From the NCBI GenBank assembly GCA_937924685.1, contig CALEVN010000030.1, positions 1-29,815 of the forward strand: DNA of 29,815 nucleotides. Direction: 5' to 3'. Shown here piece by piece: positions 10,395 to 19,854 of this stretch (position 1 is the first letter of the stretch; every line of letters begins with the position of its first letter). Position numbers and translations under genes: made by a program. A model generated the notes under the pieces. The model was not told the DNA's origin and did no database searches. It was given only the letters and a program-made list of their open reading frames with translations. This DNA is from an uncultured Candidatus Altimarinota bacterium. GTDB taxonomy: Bacteria; Patescibacteriota; Gracilibacteria; BD1-5; JAGOOR01.

Positions 10395-10422
10395 AGTATA
10401 GTGTACTATGATACCAACGCAA
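10395..10422 (-). promoter_or_regulatory. Putative promoter of the membrane protein-lipoprotein-ftsE operon
   Basis: Minus strand: TTGCGT (10422-10417), 16 bases, TATACT (10400-10395), about 50 bases upstream of the ATG at 10344. The -35 lies inside the first codons of gatC, so the two divergent promoters are interleaved and could affect each other. Confidence 0.5.
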
Positions 10423-10704
10423 GACCAAGTCCGACATGTCGCAAAACTCGCTCGTCTCCATCTCACACCAGAAGAATTAGAGCTCTACCAGGGCCAATTG
10501 GCTGGGATTTTTGGTCTTTTTGACAAGCTCAATGAAATAGATGTGTCATCAGTTGATAGTCCAAAACACGCTTCTCGAAGTCAGATGATCATGCGAAAAG
10601 ATGAGATAAATATGCCAGATGATCCGGAGAAACTCCTCGCTGTGACTCACCAGGAAATAATTGGTGGACACATCGCTATACCTGCTATTATGAAGAAAAA
10701 ATAA
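10408..10704 (+). CDS. gatC: Aspartyl/glutamyl-tRNA amidotransferase subunit C
   Basis: 98 residues, the usual size. GatC stabilises GatA-GatB, which converts Glu-tRNA(Gln) or Asp-tRNA(Asn) to the amidated form. The sequence has the family pattern: QVRHVAKLARLHLTPEELELY at the N-terminus, then GIFGLFDKLNEIDVS, and the C-terminal region with R-K-D-E and A-I-P-A-I-M-K. No in-frame TGA. gatA and gatB are not in the window, so the operon is split. The pheS ATG comes 1 base after the stop. Confidence 0.93.
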   Translation: MIPTQDQVRHVAKLARLHLTPEELELYQGQLAGIFGLFDKLNEIDVSSVDSPKHASRSQMIMRKDEINMPDDPEKLLAVTHQEIIGGHIAIPAIMKKK

Positions 10705-10705
10705 T

Positions 10706-11698
10706 ATGAATCTCGAGCATCTCAAACCTGAAATAAATGCCGGCATAGCCGCTCTCGGAAGTCTCCGTGATCTCATCGAATATCGAAATAGTCTCGTCGG
10801 TAAAAAGGGAACGTTGACTGAAATGCTCAAAAACGTGGCTTCCCTCTCCCCTGAAGAGAAAAAAACATTTGGAAAATCACTCAATGAACTTCGTACTGAT
10901 GTAGAAAATCAGCTCACTATAAAAGAAAAAGAAATCCGTGAAAATGAACTCAAAACTGCTGAAAATCGTTTTATCGACATGACAGTTCCAGCACAATGAC
11001 AGAGTCGTACACAACATCCTATAAAAATAGTCCAATCAGACATTATTGATATCGTAACTCGGATGGGTTTTTCTCTCTGGAGAGCTCCAACCATATCGAC
11101 TGAATTTCAAAATTTTGACGCACTCAATATCCCGAGCTGGCACCCTGCACGAGACATGCAAGATACGTTTTGGCTCACAGATGGTCGTGTACTCTCGACA
11201 CAGACCTCATGTCTCCAAAATCATCTCATAAAAACTGAGCCAAAACCACTTCGAGCGATGGTGCTCGGTTCTGTCTATCGTAACGAAAAAATCGATGCCA
11301 CACATGATATCATGTTTGAGCAAGTAGAATGAATCGTGGTCGACAAAAACATCAATATCGGTCATCTCAAGTGAACGATTACAACTATTTTGACGGAGCT
11401 TTTTGGTTATACGCCAAAATTTCGTATGCGTCCAGGCTACTTCCCTTTTGTTGAGCCAGGAATAGAAGTGGATCTCTGGTGGGAACGAGATGGAAAGGGT
11501 CGCTGGCTCGAATTTATGGGATCAGGACTTATTCATCCAAATGTACTACGACAAGCAGATGTCGATCCAGAAGAATATTCTGGTTTTGCTTTTGGTTTCG
11601 GGCTCACTCGTCTTGCAATGATACGCTATGGTATCAATGATATCCGCCTCTTTCACGAAAATAAAATAGAATTCTTGGAACAGTTTGCTGTAGGGTAA
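10706..11698 (+). CDS. pheS: Phenylalanine--tRNA ligase alpha subunit
   Basis: 330 residues, normal length. N-terminal coiled coil (about 1-90), then the class II catalytic core: H-P-I-K-I-V, R-M-G-F, FDALNIPSWHPARDMQDTFW, L-S-T-Q-T-S-C-L-Q (where many PheS have T-S-P-V-Q), G-S-V-Y-R-N-E, E-F-M-G-S-G-L-I and FAFGFGLTRLAMIRYGINDIR. Three TGA codons encode Gly: A-Q-G-Q before H-P-I, and the two near-invariant glycines of F-E-Q-V-E-G and H-L-K-G. These are among the clearest proofs of the altered code here. The beta subunit gene pheT is not adjacent; the next gene is an ATP-grasp enzyme. Translation is probably coupled to gatC. Confidence 0.97.
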
Positions 11699-11757
11699 TA
11701 TAAAACCTATATATACCTCTTTGTCATCCCTGACCAGAAAGGAAAAACTTGAGAAGT

Positions 11758-13059
11758 ATGACAAAAAAGACTAGACTAGCACATATGTTCAAGAAACACC
11801 GCTGCCCCTATTGTGGCAATAACCCTATTCCCCACTATCTCAACTGGTATTTTGATAGTATCAATATCCTCACTGAAAAAATACAAGTAGGAATATGGGA
11901 TAATCCTCTCACACGTTTTATCAATCGATACGAAGATGATATATTTCTCTTTATGATAGGTCTTCTTCGGTTGTGCCAAATAGTACATCTCGGTAAAAAA
12001 CCAAGTAAATATACACTTTCTCGAGCAAAAGTTCTCTGGGAAGAAGCAGAAAAACGCGGTCTCGAGATGCGAGAAGTAAAAATATTCGATAGAAGTGTCG
12101 ATACTTATATCGTCCGAAAGACTATTCCCGGCTCAAGAAAGAAACACATCATGCTCTTTTCAGGGCTTCCTCGACCAAAAACAGCGAATCAAGCAAGTTT
12201 GGCAACTCTAGATGACAAAGGACTCTTCAAGAAAACGTGTGAAAAAAATGAACTCCCGGTGCCAAAGGGTGGAGTCGCAAGGAGCTACGAAGAAGCTAAA
12301 AAAATATTTGATCGTATAGAAAAACCAGTCATCGTAAAACCAAGACTCGGAAGTCGAGGACGGCATGTCGTCACCTATGTCAGAAATCATGATGATCTCC
12401 GTGAAGCCTTTCGTATAGCACGTCAGCTCTGCCTCTGGGTCATCGTCGAAGAACAAATTATCGGACCTGTCTATCGTGCAACCTGTATTAACTACAAGGC
12501 CGAAGGTATCCTGTCAGGTCTCCAGCCACAAATCACAGGAGACGGAAAAAGCAGTATCAACGAACTGATAGCGGAAAAAAATAAAAGTCGTGAAAAAGGA
12601 GTGGCGGAGGTAGTACCAGACCAGAAAATGGACTGGTTTCTCAAAAGACAGCTCTCTTATGATGGTCGACTCGTTCTCTCAAAAGAAGATTTCCATAAAC
12701 CATGGAATATCTACGATACACAGTGGGATAAGTCTCTTTTTGAGACATATATCCCCAAAAAGGGTGAAACAGTGTACCTCAGTGAGAAAATCGGTGTCAG
12801 TTACGGTGGCTGATCAGCAGAAGAATACGAAATCTGCCATCCTGACAATCGTGTTTTATTTGAAAAAGCAGCACGTGTATTCAATGATACAATTATAGGA
12901 TTTGATTTTATGGTGCCAGACATTTCGCGTTCATGGCGAGAACAGCGTTGTGGATTTCTCGAAGCGAATAGCGTCCCGTTCATCAACCTCCATCATGACC
13001 CCCTTCAGTGAAAACCCCGTAATATTGCAGCAAAAGTGTGGGATGGTATCGAGTTTTAG
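11758..13059 (+). CDS. Cyanophycin-synthetase-like ATP-grasp ligase
   Basis: 433 residues. The N-terminus holds a C-P-Y-C-G-N-N motif that could be half of a zinc site. From about residue 150 onward the sequence follows the ATP-grasp region of cyanophycin synthetase (CphA): K-P-V-I-V-K-P-R-L-G-S-R-G-R-H-V, V-I-V-E-E-Q-I-I-G, I-T-G-D-G-K-S-S-I-N-E-L-I, then F-D-F-M-V-P-D-I-S-R-S-W-R-E and L-E-A-N-S-V-P, and H-H-D-P-L-Q-G-K-P-R-N-I-A. The two in-frame TGA codons give Y-G-G and L-Q-G-K, where CphA has Gly. The Mur-ligase half of CphA is absent, so it probably makes an amide bond on a small or peptide substrate. I start at ATG 11758; a TTG three codons upstream is possible. It lies 59 bases after pheS. 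Confidence 0.8.
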
Positions 13060-13066
13060 AGACTAT

Positions 13067-13094
13067 TTGACTCTTCTGGTATTTTTTCTATACT
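13067..13094 (+). promoter_or_regulatory. Putative promoter of secE-nusG
   Basis: TTGACT (13067-13072), 16 bases, TATACT (13089-13094), 34 bases before the secE ATG. This is the strongest match among the promoters proposed here. Confidence 0.6.
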
Positions 13095-13128
13095 CCTAGG
13101 GCATTTTTGTTCGTTATTTACCTTTCTT

Positions 13129-13431
13129 ATGGCAAATTTTATAAAAGAATCAATGGCAGAGCTCGAGCACGTTGTGTGGCCGACACATATTGAGACAAAG
13201 AAGTTTTTCCAAGCAGTTGTCGGTATTATAGTAGCGATGACGCTCTTTACATATCTCCTTACCGTCATTTTTAGTAATGGTATATTTGGTATACGAGGTA
13301 TGATCCATGCTCCACAAAAAGCTGACCTCTCAGGATCTCCGGTCACTACCCAACCTATGAAGATAACAACTGCTGATGGCAAAGAACTCGAAGTAACACC
13401 GGTCACAGAAACAGAACCCGTCAAGAAATAA
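13129..13431 (+). CDS. secE: Protein translocase subunit SecE
   Basis: 100 residues. Essential small subunit of the SecYEG channel. It has the family layout: an amphipathic helix (FIKESMAELEHVVWPTHIE, the E-x-x-x-V-x-W-P signature) then a single membrane helix at about residues 27-48 (AVVGIIVAMTLFTYLLTVIF). A tail of about 45 residues rich in Thr, Pro and Lys follows the helix, longer than in most short SecE proteins. No in-frame TGA. nusG follows after 24 bases in the common secE-nusG order. Confidence 0.94.
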   Translation: MANFIKESMAELEHVVWPTHIETKKFFQAVVGIIVAMTLFTYLLTVIFSNGIFGIRGMIHAPQKADLSGSPVTTQPMKITTADGKELEVTPVTETEPVKK

Positions 13432-13455
13432 TTTTATCCTCTTCCGTTCCGACTT

Positions 13456-14004
13456 ATGTCAAAACTCTTCGCCCCAAAACCAGAATGGTATGTCATCCGA
13501 GTTATCTCTGGTACAGAAGACAACGTTCGTACTTCCCTCATGCAGAGAAGAGAGATGTTTAATCTCGAGAAGTTTATTCTCGATTGTTTTGTTCCACTTC
13601 ATGATGTCGTCACACTCAAAAAAGGAGGGGGATCAATAAAAAATAAAAAAAATGTATTTCCTGGATATATCCTCGTAAAAATGATTGTCACAAATGAATC
13701 ATGGTATGTCGTACGAAATACACCAAACGTTACAGGATTTCTCGGCGCAGGAACAACGCCAGTACCGGTTACAGATGCTGAGCTCGCTCGTATACAGGGT
13801 ATGGTTGACGAAAAAAATGCTGAATACAAGACTCCTGTAAAAATCGGCGACTATGCAACTATTCTTGCTGGTTCATTTGCTGGAAGTGAAGGGAAAATAG
13901 TTGAAATCAACGAAAAGAAAGCAACTCTCAAACTCAATATCAACCTCCTCGGTCGTGACACACCTGTTGAGCTTGAATTTGGTCAAATAAAGATCAAACA
14001 TTAA
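13456..14004 (+). CDS. nusG: Transcription termination/antitermination protein NusG
   Basis: 182 residues, normal length. N-terminal NGN domain (WYVIRVISGTEDNVRTSL; F-P-G-Y-I-L-V-K-M; W-Y-V-V-R-N-T-P-N-V-T-G-F-L-G) contacts RNA polymerase, and the C-terminal KOW domain (about residues 125-180, with G-S-F-A-G-S-E-G-K-I-V-E-I-N) contacts Rho or ribosomal S10. None of its about 15 glycines is encoded by TGA. Ribosomal genes rplK/rplA, which usually follow nusG, are absent; tRNA-Phe comes next. Confidence 0.96.
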   Translation: MSKLFAPKPEWYVIRVISGTEDNVRTSLMQRREMFNLEKFILDCFVPLHDVVTLKKGGGSIKNKKNVFPGYILVKMIVTNESWYVVRNTPNVTGFLGAGTTPVPVTDAELARIQGMVDEKNAEYKTPVKIGDYATILAGSFAGSEGKIVEINEKKATLKLNINLLGRDTPVELEFGQIKIKH

Positions 14005-14048
14005 TTTTTGTTTGCAATTTTGCGAGTATCAATAGAGTGTGACCAGTC

Positions 14049-14123
14049 GCCGGGGTAGCTCAGTGGTAGAGCAGAGGCCTGAAAAGCCTTGTGTCGGTAG
14101 TTCGATTCTACTCCTCGGCACCA
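14049..14123 (+). tRNA. tRNA-Phe (anticodon GAA)
   Basis: A full cloverleaf with encoded CCA. Acceptor GCCGGGG pairs with CCTCGGC (one G-T wobble), D-stem GCTC/GAGC, anticodon stem GAGGC/GCCTT with loop CTGAAAA (anticodon GAA), variable loop GTGTC, T-stem GGTAG/CTACT around TTCGATT. It lies 44 bases after nusG and may be in the same transcript. Confidence 0.96.
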
Positions 14124-14131
14124 AAAAATAC

Positions 14132-14159
14132 AAAACCTCATAATAAAATATGAGGTTTT
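14132..14159 (+). terminator. Rho-independent terminator after tRNA-Phe
   Basis: Perfect 11-base inverted repeat (14132-14142 with 14149-14159), core CCTCATA/TATGAGG, 6-base loop, ending in TTTT then ATT. It lies 8 bases after the CCA end. The symmetrical A and T tracts could make it work from both strands. Confidence 0.8.
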
Positions 14160-14163
14160 ATTA

Positions 14164-14219
14164 TGTCAGTAGTTCGATTGACTCGAAGTGAGATTCACTC
14201 ACTTCTCCCCTACGGCACA
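14164..14219 (+). other. tRNA 3'-end-like remnant with internal hairpin
   Basis: Bases 14164-14179 repeat the T-arm of the tRNA-Phe just upstream (TGTCaGTAGTTCGATT, 15 of 16). Bases 14206-14219 resemble its acceptor end (TCCCCTACGGCACA). Between them sits a perfect 8-base inverted repeat (14185-14192 with 14198-14205, GAAGTGAG/CTCACTTC). No complete cloverleaf can be formed. It may be a decayed duplicate or an integration scar; function is not shown. Confidence 0.4.
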
Positions 14220-14224
14220 AAAAA

Positions 14225-14258
14225 ATACTAACCCTCATATTTTTATGAGGGTTAGTAT
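14225..14258 (-). terminator. Bidirectional terminator between convergent units
   Basis: Perfect 15-base inverted repeat (14225-14239 with 14244-14258, core CTAACCCTCATA) with a 4-T loop. It lies 42 bases beyond the stop of the first giant surface protein, on the side where its (-) transcript ends. It shares the CCTCATA/TATGAGG core with the tRNA terminator. Confidence 0.75.
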
Positions 14259-14300
14259 ACTCTATGTTCGATGACGACAATCACCGATTAAAAATAGTAC

Positions 14301-17300
14301 TTAAAATGAACAGGTACCGCCAGAAAAATTAGTCGGACGTTCAAGTATTGGAGGCAAGGCTGCATTGTTAAAAAGCTGATAGTTGATATGAAATGTACAG
14401 AGAGGACTACCATCATTCAGTATCATACGGAATCGTTCAAGATCAGACTGAACTGATGGTGTCAGAGTTCCATTTGCCACCAGTGCGCTACCATTGAAAT
14501 ATCGACCGAATGTGGTGGTAGCTGGAAGCTGACTCAAATCACTGCTCAAGAGTGATCATCATCGATGGTTAAAGCTATAGAGTCGTCCATTGAGAGTAAG
14601 TCTGCTCGTCAACAGCGAAGCATGAGAAACAGTATTTTTTAAGACTCCATTTGAAGCATTTATGAGAGCACCATCCGCTATCAGAATAGCATCTATACGT
14701 GTCACAGACGGATCTATGAGTATATTCCCCCCTCCGCCTTTGGCATTTTTACGAGCGATAATGACGAGCTGTTTATTGCCTCAATTATATTTTATATCAG
14801 CATTGATTTGAATATTTTTACCTTCTGTCACAATAACTTTTTGACCAGTCCCACTTGGAGAGCTAGGAATCACCAAGAGTGAACCAAGAGTAGTAGCAAT
14901 CGCAGGAGCTGGAAGAGTAGCATTATCAAGATAATAATAGTATCATTGAGTATTTCTTTGAGTTGGTGAGAGATTGAGTATATAGGCTGGATTATTCCAT
15001 GAAAATGCAGTGATATCAGGAGTATATTGGCTCTTCACAAGCGAATTAATATTCGAAGTTAAAATATTCTCAAAACAAGATGTATTTTCACGATCTTCAG
15101 AAAGTCCATATCCATATTTCTGTGTTTCTGGGAGACCCGAAGAAAGCTTTGTTAGAAGAAGATTGCGAGCAGTAGAAAGAGTTGGAACAGTCGGGAGATT
15201 GCTCGCAGAGAAACATCAGACAGGATCAGATGGGTAGACACCACGAGTGACATTTCCGGCGTTGTCCTGAACACAGTAGGCTATCATATTTGTCGTCGTT
15301 GAAAATGATCCCGTGACACCATTGACCAGAAGGTTTGTGAGTGATTGTGACATTGAAGCGCCTGGCTGGCCATACGCATAATAATCAGCATTATCACCTG
15401 TCAGGAGACATGTGTCATTAAATTCATACAAAGATGGATTGGCAATATAAGCTGCTTTTGAGAAAGTCCTATACAGTATTCCCGGTGCAGCAGGATTTTT
15501 CTGGATTGCTGGAGTGAGGCCCGGAAGAGGCCTGAGAGAAGCTGGTTTCCAGAGTCCTGATCAACCATCAGTTGGATCTGTCACAGAAATAGTAACCCTA
15601 TTAGCAGATGGCGTTGTGACGGTGATTTTTGGAGCCACGCTATCAACACCGATATTTGTGACAGAAATAGGTGTCGCATTCCCCGCTGTATCTCGCACCG
15701 TCACACTCGCAGGTCCAGTTGAATTATTGATAAAAAGTCGACTATACGACATGACATCAGCACCTTCTTTTGGATTTGAACTTGGAATACCAGAAGACCA
15801 AAATTGCTGGCCACCAGTTTCCAGAAGTGTAGAAGCACACGCACAATTGCTTCCATCACTTTTCCCAGGCTTATCTGTACAAGTAATCACAGCATTGACA
15901 GGCTGTCTTTGCCAGAGTGCGTACTGACTCGGATCAAGCTGGGCATTATTTTGCGTAAAATATGCTATAGATGCTGTTGGCGGAATAGTATCTCTCGTGA
16001 GCGAGTAGAGTGTCGTCTGAAAACTATTGGCATCACCAGAAAAAACAGTGACCGGTAATCCTCCTGTTGGTAATATCAATGTACACGTCGTCACAGGACT
16101 CAGAGCTCCTGTCGGAGTAGTCGTGACACATTTGATATTTTGAGATTTTTCTATGCCATTTTCACGTGTCTTTATAGTAGGATATACAGGTGATGCTGTC
16201 GTGCCACTATTGTGATAGAGCCATCCGACACATTTCGCATAATCAGAGCTTTTTTCATTACATCCTATGTCATAGGTAAATGTCGTGTTTGCCGAACAGA
16301 CTGTATTTGAGGAAGGGGTGATGATAAAAGTTTCAGGTGTTGAGCAATCAGTGCCAATACAGGTATGAATTTTACACATATCACTCGTACTATAACCATC
16401 ACCTACCTTGACCGCACAGGTGACATCAGAAGAGGTATTAAATGTATAATTCTGAGTTTGGGTCGAGAGGAATCAAATACCGAGAAGATTCAATGGATCC
16501 GCCATGAGGTACGCTGTTTGTGATCAATTAATAAGCTTATATGGCAAAGGGAGGATACCTGTATCTTTTCTGCTTCCACAACGGAATGAAGCATCAAAAG
16601 AAAACATATTTGTCATATCATCTGAAAGCGTATCTCCCTTATAGGCATATATACGGCTACATCACTGAACCGTTGTATCGCTCTGATCTTTTACAGTAAT
16701 AGTTTTCGTACATGTAGAAGGCGTCATACTGCTCGTAGGAGTCACAGATGTACCATAGAGACATTTTACAGAATAAGTCCCTGGACTCATGAGAGGTCAG
16801 GCATGTTTTGCAGACGTGCCATTGACGAAGAGAGGAGAAGTATAGGTCGTACCCCCATTCACAATCTGGTATCGAAAATGTGTCGTACCAGGTTGAGCAT
16901 CACAAGTAATGTAGGGAGTATCAATACCAGCTTTCAGTTCAGTTGGAACATGAACACCACACTGATTTTGACAGCTATTCGTGCTGCAATTCCATCCAGT
17001 GCCAGCTGGACAGCATGCCGCTGCTGTACATGCGAGATTCGTATCATCGCGTGTACATCTGAGACCATCTTTTGCTTTACAATTATTCGTGTCATCAGCA
17101 TCGCCATTCGTACAATCACCACAGTCACAGCTCTCACTGTCTGAACATACGCCATCATTATTACATTGAGCCGGATTAGTACTCGGACATGTAGCATTAC
17201 CAGCGATACACTGTCCATTTCCACACATCTTTTCGCCCTTATCACAACCACAATCATCGAGATTTGTCACACATGCATTTTTTGTGGCACAATAAACAGG

Positions 17301-18416
17301 CTTATCAGCTGGACAATACCATTCACATTTTTGTGGTGCAGTACATCCAGCCTGTGATGCTCGTCGTACACGAGCAATATCGAGATGTCATGAAAGATTT
17401 GTTTCATCATCGACACATTTTGTACCATTCGTGGCGACATTTCCCGTACAGACAATTGGGACACATTGTTTCGGATTTTTTGTGAGATCAGCTCGATAAC
17501 CATTATCGCACGTATATTCACATTTTTCAGCTGTATCAGTGCCATTGATGACAAGAGTTTGAGTATAATCCTTTGTAAAAGTATATGGAAGTGTTGCAGG
17601 TAATTCCGCATTTGTCACGGGAAGGGCATTTGTAAAAAGAGTACTTGGATTAGCATCACAACGAGCTAGACGACACTGCGTCACTCCACCTATGACATCC
17701 CGTACAAAACCCACATTACACGTATATTCACATTTTTCGGCTGTATCGACTCATCGCTCCACAACACTCAGCGTATAATCATGAGTGAGTGTCAGAGAAG
17801 ATGGAAGCTCCAGGGCACTTACAGGACTTGAATTTGCTATACTGACAATCGAGCTTGCGAGACAGAGAGGAAGTCGACACTGACTCACTCCCCCTTCGAC
17901 AACGTGGATGTATCAAGTATTGCAGACATATTCACATTTATTCGCTGTATCGCTCGGTACAATACTGTAGTAATAATTTTGAGGAAGTGTGTACGGCGTA
18001 CTTTCACTCGGTGACGCTGGATGAGAATTTGCGAGACTCACAGACGGCGTACCAAGACATGACCATCGAGGTTTTCGATTATAAGCTCATGTCGCTGATC
18101 ATCCACCATAGCTACAACTACAAGAAGTGTTATGAATAGAACATTTACTACCCGAGCTACAATTAGGATTATTACATCCATTACTTGAAGCCTTACTACA
18201 CTTCCACGACATGGTACCAGACCCCACTTGAACCATTTGATACTGACGTTCTTCGTAGGCATCATAGGGAGACCATCCTGTCCAATAATACTGGTTACCA
18301 CACCCCCCACATGATTTGGTATTAACGGTATCAAAATTCGCAAAAATAAAACTCTGTGACAGAAGGACACATGCAAAGAAAAAAACAGTTTTTTGAAGAG
18401 AAGAAAAAAATCTCAT
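14301..18416 (-). CDS. Giant Cys-rich modular surface protein (copy 1)
   Basis: 1371 residues in one code-25 frame. Signal peptide at 1-26 (FFFACVLLSQSFIFA). Cys-rich head: three units with D-T-A-[EN]-K-C-E-Y-[TV]-C near residues 158, 226 and 295, then Q-K-C-E-W-Y-C-P near 365 and a dense Cys cluster to about 490 (CGDCTNGDADD). Ig-like stretch ending G-C-S-R-I-Y-A-Y-K-G-D-T-L and F-D-A-S-F-R-C-G-S near 610, further Ig-like segments from about 680 to 1060 (VNAVITCTDKPG; ASVTVRDTAGNATPI), and a C-terminal module (about 1060-1371) ending F-S-G-G-T-C-S-F. Paralogue of the 1472-residue protein upstream but lacks its G-S-G-Y repeat block. Probably secreted by Sec and displayed on the surface; substrate or partner unknown. 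It begins 2 bases after the regulatory-like gene and ends the operon. Confidence 0.88.
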
Positions 18417-18418
18417 GG

Positions 18419-19846
18419 TTATTTTTTAGTCCAAAAAAGAGATTTAATAGAATGTTTCACGTCGGTAGTAGGAGCGACAAGAGAATAGCCTACAGATTCC
18501 CACAAGCCCGTTGACTGGTCGTAGACGAAAAATCATGGAAGACGTGAGTAGTTCCTATATTTCCAATCAAGTGTTATAGGATATTGAGTTGAATCCTTCA
18601 TACTAACCTCATAGGCCTTCTTTTCATCAAGAGCTATATATTTGGCGACATTTTCTGGTGAACTTTCTTCTTCATATTGTGCTGGATTAAAACCAGGATC
18701 GTGTTTTCCTTGAGCATTTTCGAGTATGAGAGCTTGGAGTTCACGGTTGGTCGTCCAAACAGTCATCGGATATTTACTCAATACTTCCAACCTCTTCCCA
18801 TTGGCATCATAGAAGAAAATAAGAGGCATGCTATAGGTCTGGAGTCATTCAGAGGCAAAACTATACGCAGGACTAAAGACATCACTCTGAAGAAATTCAT
18901 TCGCTGTTTCACGGTTAAATTCAAATGTGCTAATGGACACATTCCCTTTGTATATTTTTTGATCAGGAGTACGAATACTATCAAACGGGATGAGATATTT
19001 CGAAAAATTATTCTCAATCAAATATCATTCTTTTGTAACAGTAGCACTTCCCGAAATAACAGTTTTTTTGACAGTATTTATTACTACCTTTTGAACAGCA
19101 CGAACGAGAGTAAAATTTTTATTGAATATCTGATTTTTAGCACCAAGTGTGAGACGTGCATCGAGAGTGACAAATGTATATGATCATCCAGCAAACTCTG
19201 GGTGTTGGACAAGAAGGCGAATACGACGTGGATTCAGTGTGGTAAATGTAATACTGTATTTTCCTTCTGCATCTGTTTGAGTACTCGCTGTCTTTTCTTC
19301 ACCCGATACAAAAACATGTGCGCCAGCAATAGGATTTCATGTATCATCAGTCACTTTACCAAGCATAAAAATAGACATCTGCACTTCACTACATTCTGTC
19401 GGTTTTTTTTGACACCATTCGGCAGAAGCTTTTTTATAGTCTGCTTGATTATTCTCAAGAGAGGCAATGTAGAGAAATGACTGTATCGTTGCTTCATCTC
19501 GAGCGCCAGCAGCGTAGGCATCCAGGATAGATCTTTTTGTTTGCTTGTATGGACTATCGAGATTGAGAGGATTATCTGTATCGATAAGTGGCTTGAGTTT
19601 TGTATCTATGAGAGCTTTGACTTGGACTGGTTCTGCAAATTTCGGATCCATGAGAGGAACACTGTTTTCCGAAGAAATAACAGGAGTATTGTCATTTTTT
19701 TGTGTTTGGGAAGGAGTCTGAGAAGTAGTAGGCAGAAAAATATTTCTAGCACGAATAAACTCTGGGAGAGACATACCCGACAAAGAAATACCTACCCCAA
19801 CCAAAAAACACAAAATACAAAAGATAATAAGTCGAGCTATCTTCAT
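18419..19846 (-). CDS. Carboxypeptidase-regulatory-like domain protein (cassette copy 1)
   Basis: 475 residues. N-terminal membrane anchor or signal (ARLIIFCILCFLVGVGISL), then a Thr/Gln/Asn-rich linker. About residues 90-165 are helical and include the repeated-type segment SILDAYAAGARDEATIQSFLYIASLE, followed by a carboxypeptidase-regulatory-like beta domain (L-G-K-V-T-D-D-T-G-N-P-I-A-G-A-H-V-F-V; D-A-E-G-K-Y-S-I-T-F) with TGA=Gly at T-G-N. The C-terminal half is beta-rich (PLIFFYDANGKRLEVL; R-L-P-G-F-F-V-Y-D). It is a clear paralogue of the protein at 24291-25553, sharing the same order of segments, but has an uncleaved-type anchor where that one has a lipobox. The 2-base gap to copy 1 of the giant protein implies a functional pair. 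Confidence 0.85.
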
Positions 19847-19854
19847 GAAAAAAC

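Noticed and set aside
14164..14219. A second intact tRNA gene
   Set aside because: Only T-arm-like and acceptor-like pieces are present; no D-arm, anticodon arm or pairing acceptor could be found.
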